64,000 nt of DNA from Pseudomonas sp. LP_7_YM (GTDB lineage: Bacteria; Pseudomonadota; Gammaproteobacteria; Pseudomonadales; Pseudomonadaceae), in NCBI RefSeq assembly GCF_004364435.1, contig NZ_SOCT01000006.1, positions 124,001 to 188,000 of the forward strand, read 5' to 3'. Shown piece by piece: positions 18,392 to 29,826 of the stretch; the stretch's first letter is position 1; each line of letters starts with the position of its first letter. A model generated the notes under the pieces. The model saw only the letters and a list, made by a program, of their open reading frames with translations, was not told the DNA's origin and searched no databases. A program made the translations under genes and the position numbers.

Positions 18392-19884
18392 ACATTCGAC
18401 CCAAGCAGGGCCCTGCCCTGCGCACTTCCTTAAGTCTGGTATTTTTCGCCCTGGTCATGGCTGGCTGCGCCAGTTCCAGGGGCCTGAACACCGAGGGCGT
18501 CGGTATCGATGCCAACAGCCTGCAAGCCGGACAAAGCCTCAAGGGTATCAACCTGTCTCCGGTCGCCTGGCCCAAACCTGACTGGTGGACCAGCCTTGGC
18601 GACCCTCAGCTCAACGCGCTGATCAGCGAAGCGCTGCGTGACAGCCCGGATATGCAGATCGCCGCCGCGCGTACGCATCAGGCCACCGCTACCGCCTATG
18701 CTGCTGACGCCGATCGCATGCCGACCGTCGATGCCGACGCCAGCGTCAGCCGTTCGCGTCTGGCCAAGGATCAGGATCCGACGGGCCAGGGTGGCCGCTA
18801 CAGCACCTTGCGCAGCCTGGGTGCCAGCTTCAATTACAACTTCGACCTGTGGGGCGGCCAGCGTGCGGCCTGGGAAGCAGCAGTGGGGCAGGTGCGTGCC
18901 TATGAAATCGATCAGCGCGCCGCTCGGTTGACCCTGGCGGCCGATGTCGCCCGCGCCTACAGCGATCTCGGCCAAGCCTATGTCATCCGTGATCTGGCGG
19001 CCGACGACCTCAAGCGTACCCGGCAGTTGCTGGAACTGGGCGCGCAGCGCTTCAGGTCCGGCATCGACAGCGAGTACCAGTATCAGCAGACCGAAAGCCT
19101 GGAAGCGGGCTCCCGCGAAGCATTGGTCGACGCCGACAGGCGCATGCGTACGGCGAAGATCAGCCTCGCTGTTTTGATGGGCAAAGGCCCTGATCGCGGC
19201 GAGGCACTGGAGCGGCCAAATGCGCTCAAGCCTGCCGTAGTGGCCTTGCCTTCGGTGGTGCCCGCCGAACTGCTCGGTCGCCGCCCTGATCTGGTCGCGG
19301 CGCGCTGGCGGGTCGAGGCGGCCAACAAGGACATCTCGGCCAGCAAGACCAACTTCTATCCCAACCTGAACCTCAGCGCTTCGGCGGGCGTGGAGTCGTT
19401 GCTCGGTGACGCGATGTTTGGCTCGGCCAGCCGCTTCTTCAATGTAGCGCCAACGGTCTCGCTGCCGCTCTTCGATGGCGGCCGTCGTCGCGCCGACCTG
19501 GATGCCCGCGATGCCGACTATGACCTGGCAGTCGCGCAGTACAACAAAAGCCTGGTTCGGGCCTTGGGCGATGTCAGCGACAACATCGGTCAGTTGCAGG
19601 CCATTGGTGGGCAGCTCGATGCCCGTCAGCAGGCAACCGATGTCATTCAGAAATCCTATAACACCGCGGTTCAGCGCTATTCATCGGGAATCGGTAACTA
19701 CCTGGACGTGCTGTCCGTGGAGCAGCAATTGCTGCAGTCACAACGCCAACTGGCTGATCTCAACGCGGAACGAATCGATCTTTCGATCCAGTTGATGCAG
19801 GCCCTGGGGGGAGGCTTCGAAGAGAGCAAACCCGGCGAAAATTCCGCCCCGGCCGTCCCGTCAACTGCTTCGCTGACTCATTAA
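18388..19884 (+). CDS. Outer-membrane efflux lipoprotein, NodT/OprM family
   Basis: This 498-aa outer-membrane factor has a lipoprotein signal with lipobox VMAGC near residues 23-27, followed by WPKPDWWTSLGDPQLNALISEAL, typical of NodT-family RND/MFS pump channels. Two repeated halves of the TolC-like fold are visible, each with long helical segments; LGRRPDLVAARWRVEAANKDI and the C-terminal YSSGIGNYLDVLSVEQQLL are family hallmarks. It forms the trimeric exit channel for the EmrAB-type pump encoded downstream. Resembles P. aeruginosa OpmG by context. Confidence 0.93.
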   Translation: MNIRPKQGPALRTSLSLVFFALVMAGCASSRGLNTEGVGIDANSLQAGQSLKGINLSPVAWPKPDWWTSLGDPQLNALISEALRDSPDMQIAAARTHQATATAYAADADRMPTVDADASVSRSRLAKDQDPTGQGGRYSTLRSLGASFNYNFDLWGGQRAAWEAAVGQVRAYEIDQRAARLTLAADVARAYSDLGQAYVIRDLAADDLKRTRQLLELGAQRFRSGIDSEYQYQQTESLEAGSREALVDADRRMRTAKISLAVLMGKGPDRGEALERPNALKPAVVALPSVVPAELLGRRPDLVAARWRVEAANKDISASKTNFYPNLNLSASAGVESLLGDAMFGSASRFFNVAPTVSLPLFDGGRRRADLDARDADYDLAVAQYNKSLVRALGDVSDNIGQLQAIGGQLDARQQATDVIQKSYNTAVQRYSSGIGNYLDVLSVEQQLLQSQRQLADLNAERIDLSIQLMQALGGGFEESKPGENSAPAVPSTASLTH

Positions 19885-19894
19885 GGTAATCGTC

Positions 19895-21145
19895 ATGGCT
19901 ACTGCCACTAGCGAAAACAACGCTGCAAACGAACAAAAGGACGCCCAGGACGCCAAACAGCAGGATGGCAAGCCGGGTCAGCCGCAGAAAAATCCGCGCA
20001 AGCGCAAGCTGCTGCTGATCGGTCTGGCGATCGTCGTGATTCTTGCGGGCCTGGGCGTCTGGGCCTGGTATGAAATCTGGGGGCAGTGGAGCGAGAGCAC
20101 CGACGATGCCTACGTCAATGGCAACGTGGTGGAAATCACTCCGCAAGTGACGGGAACGGTCGTCAGCATTGGTGCCGACGATGGTGATCTGGTCCGCGAA
20201 GGCCAGGTACTGGTGCAGTTCGACCCCAACGACGCCGAAGTCGCGCAGCAAAGCGCCGAGGCCAATCTGGGCAAGGTGGTGCGTCAGGTGCGTGGCTTGT
20301 ACAGCAATGTCGATGGCCTCAAGGCGCAACTGGCGGCCCAGCGCGCCGAAGTGCAACGGGCTCAGGACAACTACAACCGTCGGCGTAATCTGGCCGCCGG
20401 TGGTGCGATTTCCCAGGAAGAGCTGTCCCACGCCAAGGATGACCTGACCAGCGCGCAAAGTGCCCTGGCCAATGTCCAGCAGCAATTGGTGACCAGCACG
20501 GCATTGGTCGACGACACGCAAGTGTCCTCGCACCCGGATGTGAAAGCGGCCGCCGCTCAGCTGCGTCAGGCTTACCTGTCCAGTGCCCGAAGCACACTGA
20601 TCGCGCCCGTCACCGGCTACGTCGCCAAGCGCACGGTGCAACTGGGGCAACGCGTGCAGCCGGGTACTGCGCTGATGGCCGTGATCCCGCTGAATCAGCT
20701 GTGGATCGACGCCAACTTCAAGGAAACCCAGTTGGGCAAGATGCGCATCGGTCAGCCGGTGGATATCGAGGCCGACCTGTACGGCGGCGACGTGAAGTAC
20801 AGCGGCACCGTCGACAGCGTAGGCGCCGGTACGGGCAGTGCGTTCGCGTTGCTGCCTGCGCAGAATGCGACCGGTAACTGGATCAAGATCGTGCAACGGG
20901 TGCCCGTGCGGATCCACATCAATGCCGATGAACTGACGAAGAATCCACTGCGTATCGGTCTTTCGACGGTGGTCGACGTCAACCTGCACGACCAGAGCGG
21001 CCCGGTGCTGGCGCAACAGCCGCCCAAGCAGGCCTCGTACACCACTGATGTGTACAGCACACAGCTAGCCGAGGCCGACGCACTGATCACTCGCGTCATC
21101 CACGAAAACAGCGCATCCGGGCCGAGCAAAGCGGCACAGCGCTGA
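19895..21145 (+). CDS. EmrA-like HlyD family membrane fusion protein
   Basis: This 416-aa periplasmic adaptor has a basic, glutamine-rich cytoplasmic N-terminus of about 40 residues, one membrane helix (LLLIGLAIVVILAGLGVWAWY), then a biotinyl-lipoyl half (TDDAYVNGNVVEITPQVTGTV), an alpha-helical hairpin (residues about 110-215) and the second lipoyl half (STLIAPVTGYVAKRTVQLGQRV). It bridges the inner-membrane MFS pump and the outer-membrane channel. It begins 10 bp after the channel gene. Confidence 0.93.
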   Translation: MATATSENNAANEQKDAQDAKQQDGKPGQPQKNPRKRKLLLIGLAIVVILAGLGVWAWYEIWGQWSESTDDAYVNGNVVEITPQVTGTVVSIGADDGDLVREGQVLVQFDPNDAEVAQQSAEANLGKVVRQVRGLYSNVDGLKAQLAAQRAEVQRAQDNYNRRRNLAAGGAISQEELSHAKDDLTSAQSALANVQQQLVTSTALVDDTQVSSHPDVKAAAAQLRQAYLSSARSTLIAPVTGYVAKRTVQLGQRVQPGTALMAVIPLNQLWIDANFKETQLGKMRIGQPVDIEADLYGGDVKYSGTVDSVGAGTGSAFALLPAQNATGNWIKIVQRVPVRIHINADELTKNPLRIGLSTVVDVNLHDQSGPVLAQQPPKQASYTTDVYSTQLAEADALITRVIHENSASGPSKAAQR

Positions 21146-21208
21146 CCCGCCAATCCATTCGTTCCGGCTGACCGGCCGGAACGCTTTCTGAGTGTCAAAG
21201 GATTCGCG

Positions 21209-22741
21209 ATGAGTAACAACGCTGCCGCTTCGTTTACGCCGCCAAGCCTGGTGTTGACCACCATTGGCCTGTCGCTGGCGACGTTCATGCAGGTGCTCGA
21301 CACCACCATTGCCAACGTCGCATTGCCGACGATTTCCGGCAACCTGGGGGTGAGCTCCGAACAGGGCACGTGGGTGATTACCTCGTTTGCCGTCAGTAAT
21401 GCGATCGCGCTGCCGCTGACGGGCTGGCTAAGTCGGCGTTTCGGCGAGGTGAAGCTGTTCATCTGGGCCACCGTGCTGTTCGTGATGGCTTCGTTTCTCT
21501 GCGGTATTTCCAGGTCCATGCCTGAGCTGGTGGGCTTTCGTGTGTTGCAGGGTGTGGTTGCCGGTCCGCTTTACCCGATGACCCAGACGCTGCTGATTGC
21601 CGTTTACCCTCCGGCGAAAAGGGGGATGGCATTGGCATTGCTGGCGATGGTGACGGTGGTGGCGCCCATCGCCGGGCCGATTCTGGGAGGTTGGATCACT
21701 GACAGTTACACCTGGCCCTGGATCTTCTTCATTAACGTGCCGATCGGTCTGTTCGCAGCCTTTGTGGTGCGCACGCAAATGGCCGCACGGCCGGTGACCA
21801 CCAGCCGACAACCCATGGATTACGTGGGGCTCATAACCTTGATCATCGGCGTGGGCGCGCTGCAGATCGTGCTCGACAAAGGCAATGACCTGGATTGGTT
21901 CTCGTCGAACTTCATTATTATCGGCACGGTGATTTCGGTGATCGGCCTGGCAGCGTTCGTGATCTGGGAGATGACCGACGAGCATCCGGTGGTCAACCTG
22001 CGGTTGTTTGCCTTCCGTAACTTCCGGGCCGGGACGATTTGTCTGGTACTGGGTTACGCAGGATTCTTCGGTATCAACCTGATCCTCCCTCAGTGGTTGC
22101 AAACGCAGATGGGGTATACCCCCACCTACGCCGGGCTTGCAGTGGCCCCGATCGGCGTGCTGCCGGTATTGCTGTCACCGTTGGTGGGCAAGTACGCGCC
22201 CAAATTCGACTTGCGGGTGCTGGCGGGCCTGGCATTTTTCGGCATCGGGCTGAGCTGCTTCATGCGTGCGAACTTCACCAGTCAGGTGGACTTCGAACAC
22301 ATCGCCCTGGTGCAGCTGTTTATGGGGGCAGGGATTGCGCTGTTCTTCATGCCGACCCTGAGCATCCTGCTGTCGGACCTGCCACCTTCGCAGATCGCCG
22401 ATGGTTCGGGGCTTGCGACATTTCTGCGTAATCTGGGCGGCAGTTTCGCGGCGTCGCTGACTACGTGGATCTGGATTCGTCGGGCCAACATGCATCACGC
22501 GTATCTCAGTGAAAGTGTGAACAACTACGAGCCCACCACACGCCAGGCACTGGAAACCCTCGGCGGGGCAAGCAATCAGGCCTATGCACAGCTCGACAGC
22601 ATGGTGAGCAGTCAGGCCTACATGATGTCGACGGTGGATTATTTCTACATGATGGGCTGGCTGTTCTTTGCGTTGATTCTGGTGATCTGGATGGCCAAGC
22701 CACCGTTTTCGGCCAAGCCCGGACCCGGGGCAGGGCACTAG
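21209..22741 (+). CDS. EmrB-like MFS multidrug exporter, DHA2 family
   Basis: This 510-aa inner-membrane drug:proton antiporter has 14 predicted helices. DHA2 motifs include FMQVLDTTIANVALPTI in helix 1, WLSRRFGEVK (motif A) and a motif-C-like stretch MVTVVAPIAGPILGGWI. It completes the tripartite system with the adaptor and channel genes before it; it exports hydrophobic compounds such as uncouplers or phenolics in known homologues. Substrates are not predictable from the sequence. Confidence 0.94.
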   Translation: MSNNAAASFTPPSLVLTTIGLSLATFMQVLDTTIANVALPTISGNLGVSSEQGTWVITSFAVSNAIALPLTGWLSRRFGEVKLFIWATVLFVMASFLCGISRSMPELVGFRVLQGVVAGPLYPMTQTLLIAVYPPAKRGMALALLAMVTVVAPIAGPILGGWITDSYTWPWIFFINVPIGLFAAFVVRTQMAARPVTTSRQPMDYVGLITLIIGVGALQIVLDKGNDLDWFSSNFIIIGTVISVIGLAAFVIWEMTDEHPVVNLRLFAFRNFRAGTICLVLGYAGFFGINLILPQWLQTQMGYTPTYAGLAVAPIGVLPVLLSPLVGKYAPKFDLRVLAGLAFFGIGLSCFMRANFTSQVDFEHIALVQLFMGAGIALFFMPTLSILLSDLPPSQIADGSGLATFLRNLGGSFAASLTTWIWIRRANMHHAYLSESVNNYEPTTRQALETLGGASNQAYAQLDSMVSSQAYMMSTVDYFYMMGWLFFALILVIWMAKPPFSAKPGPGAGH

Positions 22742-22797
22742 ATGGGCGGTCATGTCAGAGGCATGATTGCGCACCCACTCGGGCGACGATAGCGATT

Positions 22798-22900
22798 GCT
22801 CCCACGCTCTGCGTGGTAGCGCGATGATCGACGCTCTGCGTTTCTGGTCCTGGACGCAGAGCGCTTTGCCCGCCGTTCCCACGCAGCGTGGGAACGATCA
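22798..22900. repeat. Palindromic repeat cluster (GTTCCCACGC type)
   Basis: Contains CTCCCACGCTCTGCGTGGTAGCGCG (degenerate, from 22799), an inner 9-bp inverted repeat CGCTCTGCG (22832) / CGCAGAGCG (22855), and the palindrome GTTCCCACGC-A-GCGTGGGAAC at 22875-22895. It lies between convergent emrB-like and lpxH genes and may act as a bidirectional transcription stop. The same palindrome occurs at 27687-27717. Confidence 0.7.
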
Positions 22901-22970
22901 ACTGCCGCGCCTGGCGCTCAGCATTGACGAACACGCTCAACCCCACAGAGTCCCAGATGATTGATCGTAT

Positions 22971-23735
22971 TCAGCCCTGGCTTTGGGTATGCCCAATCGC
23001 CAACGGCTGCTGCGGCACAAACGCGAAAGATGTCAGTTGAAAGCCCTGTTCGTCGATTTGTAACGCCCAGCCCTCGCGGTCCCAGTCCCCAAGTACGATC
23101 CGCTGCGCGGTGTCGTCGCCGATCTGCAGCTTATGAATGGCGGGGCGGTGGGTGTGGCCGTGAATCAGGGTTTTTACCCCGTACTCGGACATGATTCGCG
23201 GTACTTCTTCGGGGGTCACATCGACGATGGCATTGGCTTTCATGCGGGTCTGCGCACGGCTTTCGCTGCGCAGCTTGCGCGCCAGCTTGTGCCGGGTGCT
23301 CAAGGGCAGATGACGCAGGACCCATAAAGTCAGTGGATTGCGCAGATAGCGGCGCATGCGCATGTAGGCTTCGTCACGGGTACACAGGCTGTCGCCGTGC
23401 ATCAGCAACACCGGCTCACCGTTGAACTGCACGACACTGGGGTCGCGGAGCAGGGTGCAACCCGCCGCCGTGCAAAAGGCTTTGCCAATCATGAAGTCGC
23501 GATTGCCGTGCATCAGAAATACCTGCGTGCCACTGTCGCTCAGCGCGCGCAGGGCTTGGCAGATCAAGCGCTGGAACGGCGACATCGCGTCATCACCGAT
23601 CCAGGCTTCGAAAAAATCCCCGAGGATATACAGCGACTCGGCGTCACGCGCCCGGTCACTCAGCAGATCCAGAAACGCCCGGGTGATGTCCGGGCGATCT
23701 TCTTCCAGATGCAGATCGGAGATCAGCAGTATCAC
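22971..23735 (-). CDS. lpxH: UDP-2,3-diacylglucosamine diphosphatase
   Basis: This 254-aa peripheral membrane metallophosphoesterase of lipid A synthesis hydrolyses UDP-2,3-diacylglucosamine to lipid X and UMP. All metal motifs are present: ISDLHLEED, LGDFFEAWIG, HGNRDFM, HGDSLCTRD and HGHTHRPAIH. The start is GTG at 23735 overlapping the ppiB stop (GTGA), so it is coupled to ppiB. The ppiB-lpxH order is the conserved Pseudomonas arrangement. Confidence 0.96.
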   Translation of the reverse strand: MILLISDLHLEEDRPDITRAFLDLLSDRARDAESLYILGDFFEAWIGDDAMSPFQRLICQALRALSDSGTQVFLMHGNRDFMIGKAFCTAAGCTLLRDPSVVQFNGEPVLLMHGDSLCTRDEAYMRMRRYLRNPLTLWVLRHLPLSTRHKLARKLRSESRAQTRMKANAIVDVTPEEVPRIMSEYGVKTLIHGHTHRPAIHKLQIGDDTAQRIVLGDWDREGWALQIDEQGFQLTSFAFVPQQPLAIGHTQSQG

Positions 23736-24235
23736 TCAACGATCTCTGCTTTCTCGATGATGACGTCTTCAGCCGGAACATCCTGGTGGCCAGCCTTGGA
23801 AGTTGTAGCAACGCCTTTGATCCTGTCAACGACGTCCATACCTTCGACCACTTCACCGAACACTGCGTAGCCCCAGCCCTGCACGGTCTTGGCGCTGTGG
23901 TTGAGGAAGCCGTTGTCAGCGACGTTGATGAAGAACTGCGCCGAAGCTGAATGCGGCTCCATGGTGCGGGCCATGGCGACGCTGTATTTGTTGTTCGGCA
24001 GGCCGTTGTCGGCTTCGTTCTGGATGCTTGGGCGCTTGTCTTTCTTCTCCTTCATGCCTGGCTCGAAACCGCCGCCCTGAACCATGAAGTTGCCGATGAC
24101 GCGGTGGAATACGGTGTTCTCGTAGTGGCCCGCCTTCACATATTCGATGAAGTTGGCGACGGTGATCGGCGCTTTTTCAGCGTCCAGTTGCAGGACGATG
24201 TCGCCGTGGTTGGTGGTCAGTTTTACATGAGTCAT
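23732..24235 (-). CDS. ppiB: Peptidyl-prolyl cis-trans isomerase B (cyclophilin)
   Basis: This 167-aa cyclophilin accelerates proline isomerisation during protein folding. Family segments visible are FHRVIGNFMVQGGGFEPGM, NKYSVAMARTMEPHSASAQFFINVADN and VFGEVVEGMDVVDRI. There is no signal peptide, so it is the cytoplasmic form. The first gene of a two-gene unit with lpxH, divergent from glnS across 270 bp. Confidence 0.96.
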   Translation of the reverse strand: MTHVKLTTNHGDIVLQLDAEKAPITVANFIEYVKAGHYENTVFHRVIGNFMVQGGGFEPGMKEKKDKRPSIQNEADNGLPNNKYSVAMARTMEPHSASAQFFINVADNGFLNHSAKTVQGWGYAVFGEVVEGMDVVDRIKGVATTSKAGHQDVPAEDVIIEKAEIVE

Positions 24236-24505
24236 CTTGGCTACTCTTATAGGGAATTCGAAGTTGGACGTGTCGATCGCAGCGTGCAGCGTATAGAGGC
24301 TGGCGATTTCACCCTGGCGCGCAGTTTACAGAGGCTAGACGTGCAACGGGAAGTTGCGATCAATACCCGTGGTGCAAATGACGGAAGGCGTATCTCGGCA
24401 GTTTTGTCACTGCGCGCTGTCAGGGGCTTGACAGGTTCGGCTATGATAGGCGCTTTGATTTATTCGGCCTACCTTGGCCAAGACAGTTAGGTTTTCAAGG
24501 ATCCT

Positions 24506-26206
<1,701 letters not shown>

Positions 26207-26244
26207 GTACGGGCCTGACCGGCTCTGATAAATAGGCAATCGTC

Positions 26245-27627
26245 GTGCTTTCTATCTACAACACGCTCACCAAGAGCAAAGAAGTCTTCAAACCGCTGGA
26301 TGGCAACAAGGTGCGCATGTACGTCTGCGGCATGACCGTGTATGACTACTGCCACATTGGCCACGGCCGCAGCATGGTCGCCTTTGATCTGGTGACCCGC
26401 TGGCTGCGTTTTAGCGGCTATGACCTGACCTACGTGCGCAACATTACCGACATCGACGATAAGATCATCAACCGCGCCCGCCAGAATGGCGAGCCTTACG
26501 ATGCCCTGACCGCGCGAATGATCGACGCGATGCACGAAGACGAAGCGCGCCTGAACATTCTCAAGCCGGACATCGAACCGCGCGCCACCGACTATATCGG
26601 CGGCATGCACGACATGATCCAGGCCCTGATAGACAAGGGTTACGCCTACGCACCCGGCAATGGCGACGTGTACTACCGTGTCGGCAAATTCCTGGGCTAC
26701 GGCAAACTGTCGCGCAAGAAGATCGAAGATTTGCGCATTGGTGCGCGGATTGAGGTCGACGAAGCCAAGGAAGACCCACTGGACTTCGTACTGTGGAAAG
26801 GCGTCAAGCCGGGCGAGCCGAGTTGGGACTCGCCGTGGGGCGCAGGTCGTCCAGGCTGGCACATTGAATGCTCGGTGATGTCCACCTGCTGCCTGGGCGA
26901 GACCTTCGACATTCATGGCGGCGGCAGTGATCTGGAGTTCCCGCACCACGAAAACGAGATCGCCCAGAGCGAAGCCGCCACCGGCAAGACCTACGCCAAT
27001 GCCTGGATGCATTGCGGCATGATTCGCATCAACGGCGAGAAGATGTCCAAGTCTTTGAACAACTTCTTCACCATCCGCGACGTGCTGGATAAATACCATC
27101 CGGAGGTGGTGCGTTATCTGCTGGTGTCGAGCCACTACCGCAGCGCGATCAACTATTCCGAAGACAGCCTGAAAGAATCGAAGGGCGCGCTGGAGCGTTT
27201 CTACCACGCGCTCAAAGGCCTGCCAGCCGCCGCGCCTGCGGGTGGCGACGCATTCGTCGAGCGGTTCTCCGCGGCCATGAACGACGACTTCGGCACCCCG
27301 GAAGCCTGCGCGGTGCTGTTCGAGATGGTGCGCGAAATCAATCGTCTGCGTGACAGCGATGTCACGGCAGCCGCAGGTTTGGCGGCGCGCTTGAAGCAAC
27401 TGGCCTGCGTGCTGGGTGTGTTGCAGCTCAAAGCCGACGACTTCCTGCGCGCAGGCGCCGAAGGCCGTGTTGATGCGGCAGAAGTGGAAGCGCTGATCGC
27501 TGCGCGCCTACAGGCCCGAGCCGACAAGAACTGGGCCGAATCCGACCGCATTCGCGACCAGCTTACGGCCTTGGGTGTGGTGCTGGAGGATGGCAAAGGC
27601 GGCACCACCTGGCGATTGGCGGACTGA
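26245..27627 (+). CDS. cysS: Cysteine-tRNA ligase
   Basis: This 460-aa class I synthetase charges tRNA-Cys. HIGH is seen in YDYCHIGHGRSM near residue 37 and KMSKSL near residue 267; zinc-site residues lie in VCGMTVYD, CSVMSTCCLG and HHENEIAQSE. The start is GTG at 26245 with an AGG about 8 bases upstream. In P. aeruginosa PAO1 the next gene is folD (from memory); here an 8.4-kb regulator-transporter module intervenes. Confidence 0.98.
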   Translation: MLSIYNTLTKSKEVFKPLDGNKVRMYVCGMTVYDYCHIGHGRSMVAFDLVTRWLRFSGYDLTYVRNITDIDDKIINRARQNGEPYDALTARMIDAMHEDEARLNILKPDIEPRATDYIGGMHDMIQALIDKGYAYAPGNGDVYYRVGKFLGYGKLSRKKIEDLRIGARIEVDEAKEDPLDFVLWKGVKPGEPSWDSPWGAGRPGWHIECSVMSTCCLGETFDIHGGGSDLEFPHHENEIAQSEAATGKTYANAWMHCGMIRINGEKMSKSLNNFFTIRDVLDKYHPEVVRYLLVSSHYRSAINYSEDSLKESKGALERFYHALKGLPAAAPAGGDAFVERFSAAMNDDFGTPEACAVLFEMVREINRLRDSDVTAAAGLAARLKQLACVLGVLQLKADDFLRAGAEGRVDAAEVEALIAARLQARADKNWAESDRIRDQLTALGVVLEDGKGGTTWRLAD

Positions 27628-27636
27628 CCGTCTGTG

Positions 27637-27717
27637 CCTGATGGGTCGCTATCCCCGCAAGCGCGTTCTTGAGGGGATGGCGTCCTGATCGTTACCACGC
27701 GCAGCGTGGGAACGATC
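27637..27717. repeat. Palindromic repeats downstream of cysS
   Basis: A hairpin CGCTATCCCC / GGGGATGGCG and next to it GATCGTTACCACGC (27687) / GCGTGGGAACGATC (27704), with a 3-base loop and one mismatch. Same family as 22875-22895. It separates the convergent cysS and regulator genes and marks the left border of the inserted module. Confidence 0.7.
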
Positions 27718-27728
27718 ATCGCTTTTGA

Positions 27729-29570
27729 CTAGAAACCTTGCTCTCTTAGGCGCTTATAAAGCGTATTACGACTGACCCCCAGCCTCTTGGCCAACTGGGA
27801 GATGTTGCCGCCAGCGGCCTGCAGCAACTCGTTCAACTCCTCAGGTGTCTCCAGCGCAGCCTTGGGGTTAAAGGCGATTTGCGGTTGGCCGTTGTCGTTG
27901 TCTATGTCCAGATCGGCGAAGAAATCTGCTGGCAGGTGCTCAATGGAAATCGGCTGCTCGTCGGCCAGCGCCAGGGCCACCTGAATCACGTTGCTCAACT
28001 GACGCAAATTACCGGGCCAGGGGTGCCTGTCGAACAGCGCCAGGACTGAGGCGTCGAACCCTGCCGTCTGCTGGGGTTCGCGATGCTGTTGCCAAATTGC
28101 CTGCACCAGTTCTGCCTTATCGGTGCGCTCGCGCAGCGCTGGCAGTTCGAGGTTCAGGCCACTGATGCGGTAATACAGGTCTTGGCGAAACCGCCCGTTT
28201 TGCACCTGTTCGCGTAATGAGCAATGGGTGGCCGAGATGACACGGATATCCACGGGGAACAGTTCGCTGCTGCCCAGCGGCTGTACACAGCGCTCCTGCA
28301 AAACCCGCAGCAGCCGCGCCTGAACGGTCAGCGGCATGTCGCCGATTTCGTCGAGGAACAAGGTGCCTTTGTCGGCTTTGCGAATCAGGCCGATGCTGCC
28401 TTTGTGGTGCGCGCCAGTGAACGCGCCCTTTTCATAACCGAACAATTGGGCCTCGACCAGTTCCGAAGGGATCGCTGCACAGTTCACCGCGATAAACGGC
28501 TGGTCGGCCCGAGAACTGGCCTGATGCAGGTTTCGGACGAAGACCTCTTTGCCCGCGCCGGTCTCGCCGAGAATCAACAGCGGAACGTTTTTCTCCAGCA
28601 GACGCTGGGCCTGACGCGAGGCTTTGGCGACCTTCTCATCGCCAGTGCCCAAGGCTGTGGATACCTGACATTGGGCTTTCCCCGGCGCGGACACCGTTCT
28701 AAATTTCAGCACTGCCGCTTTCGGTCGTTTGATCAGACAGTGAAAACGGTTATGCCCCGAGGCCTGCAGAGGAAAGGGCAGGCCCTCCTGTTGATCAAGC
28801 AAATGCGCGACCGGTGCCTTGAACAGGTTCTCGATATTCACGTGCAGCAGACTCACGCCCAGTAGCGTGTCGGCGCGGCGATTGGCGCAGAGGATGCGGC
28901 CGCTCTCATCGAACACCAACAGTCCGGCCCACTGACTGTCGAGGTTGTTCAGACCCGTGTTGAAAATCAGCTGAAAGTAGCCGTTCTGGAACTGGTCGAG
29001 GATCAGCCGGTTTTCGATGGTCTGGCTCATCATCTTCACCATCCCCAGGGTGTGGGAGGGTGGCAGGAAGCTGTCGCTGGACACATCGAGCACCGCAACC
29101 ATCCGCCGCGAGGCATCGAAGATCGGTGCCGCAGAGCCGGTCATGAAGCGGTTGGCCTTGAGAAAGTGTTCGTGGTGCTCGATGTGAACGGCCTGTTCAC
29201 AAGCCAGCGCAGTGCCGATGGCGTTGGTGCCGACCCCCTGTTCGAGCCAGTTGGCTCCGGCGACGAAGCCCTTTTGCTGAGCCGGCTCGATGAAGCGCTT
29301 GGTGCCCCAGGAATTGAGCACCTGGCCCTGTTGGTCGGCCAGCAGAATCAGGCAATTGGAGTTGCTGAGAATATTTTCGTAGAACGGCAGGACTTGTTGA
29401 TGGGTGGTCTGCACCAGTGCGTGATGGCGCTCCAGCAAGAGTGCAACCTGCTGCTCGGGCAAGCGGCCATAGGCCGGGCTGGACTGGTGATCGAGGCCGA
29501 ATTCACGGCAGCGTGCCCAAGAGTCCTGAATGATGGTGTCGTGAGCGAGGGATGCGGCGTGTATGGCCAT
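27729..29570 (-). CDS. Sigma-54-dependent activator, AcoR-like (GAF-AAA+-Fis)
   Basis: This 613-aa bacterial enhancer-binding protein has an N-terminal GAF-like sensory part (about residues 60-170), a second sensory segment (about 200-300), the sigma-54 interaction AAA+ domain with Walker A GETGAGKE (335-342), the sigma-54 loop GAFTGA (382-387) and Walker B GTLFLDEIGDM, and a C-terminal Fis-type helix-turn-helix (ISQLAKRLGVSRNTLYKRLRE). The ATG at 29570 (MAIHAASLAHD) has GGA 8 bases upstream; an open frame to 29678 is less likely. It is divergent from the GlpSTPQUV-type operon, which has a sigma-54 promoter and TGTTCA repeats, so it is the probable activator of that transporter. The effector is unknown. 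Confidence 0.93.
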   Translation of the reverse strand: MAIHAASLAHDTIIQDSWARCREFGLDHQSSPAYGRLPEQQVALLLERHHALVQTTHQQVLPFYENILSNSNCLILLADQQGQVLNSWGTKRFIEPAQQKGFVAGANWLEQGVGTNAIGTALACEQAVHIEHHEHFLKANRFMTGSAAPIFDASRRMVAVLDVSSDSFLPPSHTLGMVKMMSQTIENRLILDQFQNGYFQLIFNTGLNNLDSQWAGLLVFDESGRILCANRRADTLLGVSLLHVNIENLFKAPVAHLLDQQEGLPFPLQASGHNRFHCLIKRPKAAVLKFRTVSAPGKAQCQVSTALGTGDEKVAKASRQAQRLLEKNVPLLILGETGAGKEVFVRNLHQASSRADQPFIAVNCAAIPSELVEAQLFGYEKGAFTGAHHKGSIGLIRKADKGTLFLDEIGDMPLTVQARLLRVLQERCVQPLGSSELFPVDIRVISATHCSLREQVQNGRFRQDLYYRISGLNLELPALRERTDKAELVQAIWQQHREPQQTAGFDASVLALFDRHPWPGNLRQLSNVIQVALALADEQPISIEHLPADFFADLDIDNDNGQPQIAFNPKAALETPEELNELLQAAGGNISQLAKRLGVSRNTLYKRLREQGF

Positions 29571-29665
29571 GGCGGTATTCCGTGCGCGAGCTTTTATTGT
29601 TATTGGGATACAGCTTTTCGGCGGAGCATCCGTGCTCGAAGCGTCCATCCATTGTTGTTGAGGAT

Positions 29666-29743
29666 TGTTCAAAGTCAACGTTCAATGTGTTCAGGTGTTC
29701 AGTCTTTACTGTTCATTTTTGTTCATCATCGAAGATCAGTTCA
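29666..29743. promoter_or_regulatory. TGTTCA hexamer array, candidate activator binding region
   Basis: Exact TGTTCA at 29666, 29688, 29696, 29710 and 29720, plus CGTTCA at 29679 and AGTTCA at 29738, all in the same orientation within 78 bp. The array lies 68-145 bp upstream of the sigma-54 -24 element and about 95-170 bp from the activator start, the normal place for enhancer sites of such activators. Confidence 0.6.
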
Positions 29744-29810
29744 TCCTGCATGTTGGTTCGAGCACTCTAGGCTGGGCCTTAAGGGTGATTGTTCGCTAAC
29801 GAATGTCGAC

Positions 29811-29826
29811 TGGCACGATTTTCGCT
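29811..29826 (+). promoter_or_regulatory. Sigma-54 (-24/-12) promoter of the glpSTPQUV-type operon
   Basis: TGGCACGATTTTCGCT has the invariant GG (29812-29813) and GC (29824-29825) separated by 10 bases and matches the consensus TGGCACG-N4-TTGCW at all but one position. Transcription would start near 29836, about 63 nt before the first ATPase gene. Confidence 0.82.

Noticed and set aside
22798..22900. Repeat cluster considered as a CRISPR remnant
   Set aside because: Units are inverted palindromes without constant-length spacers, and no cas genes are present.
24428..24447. TTGACA followed by TATGAT upstream of glnS as a sigma-70 promoter
   Set aside because: The spacer is only 8 bp, far below 16-18, and no alternative partner hexamer fits either element.
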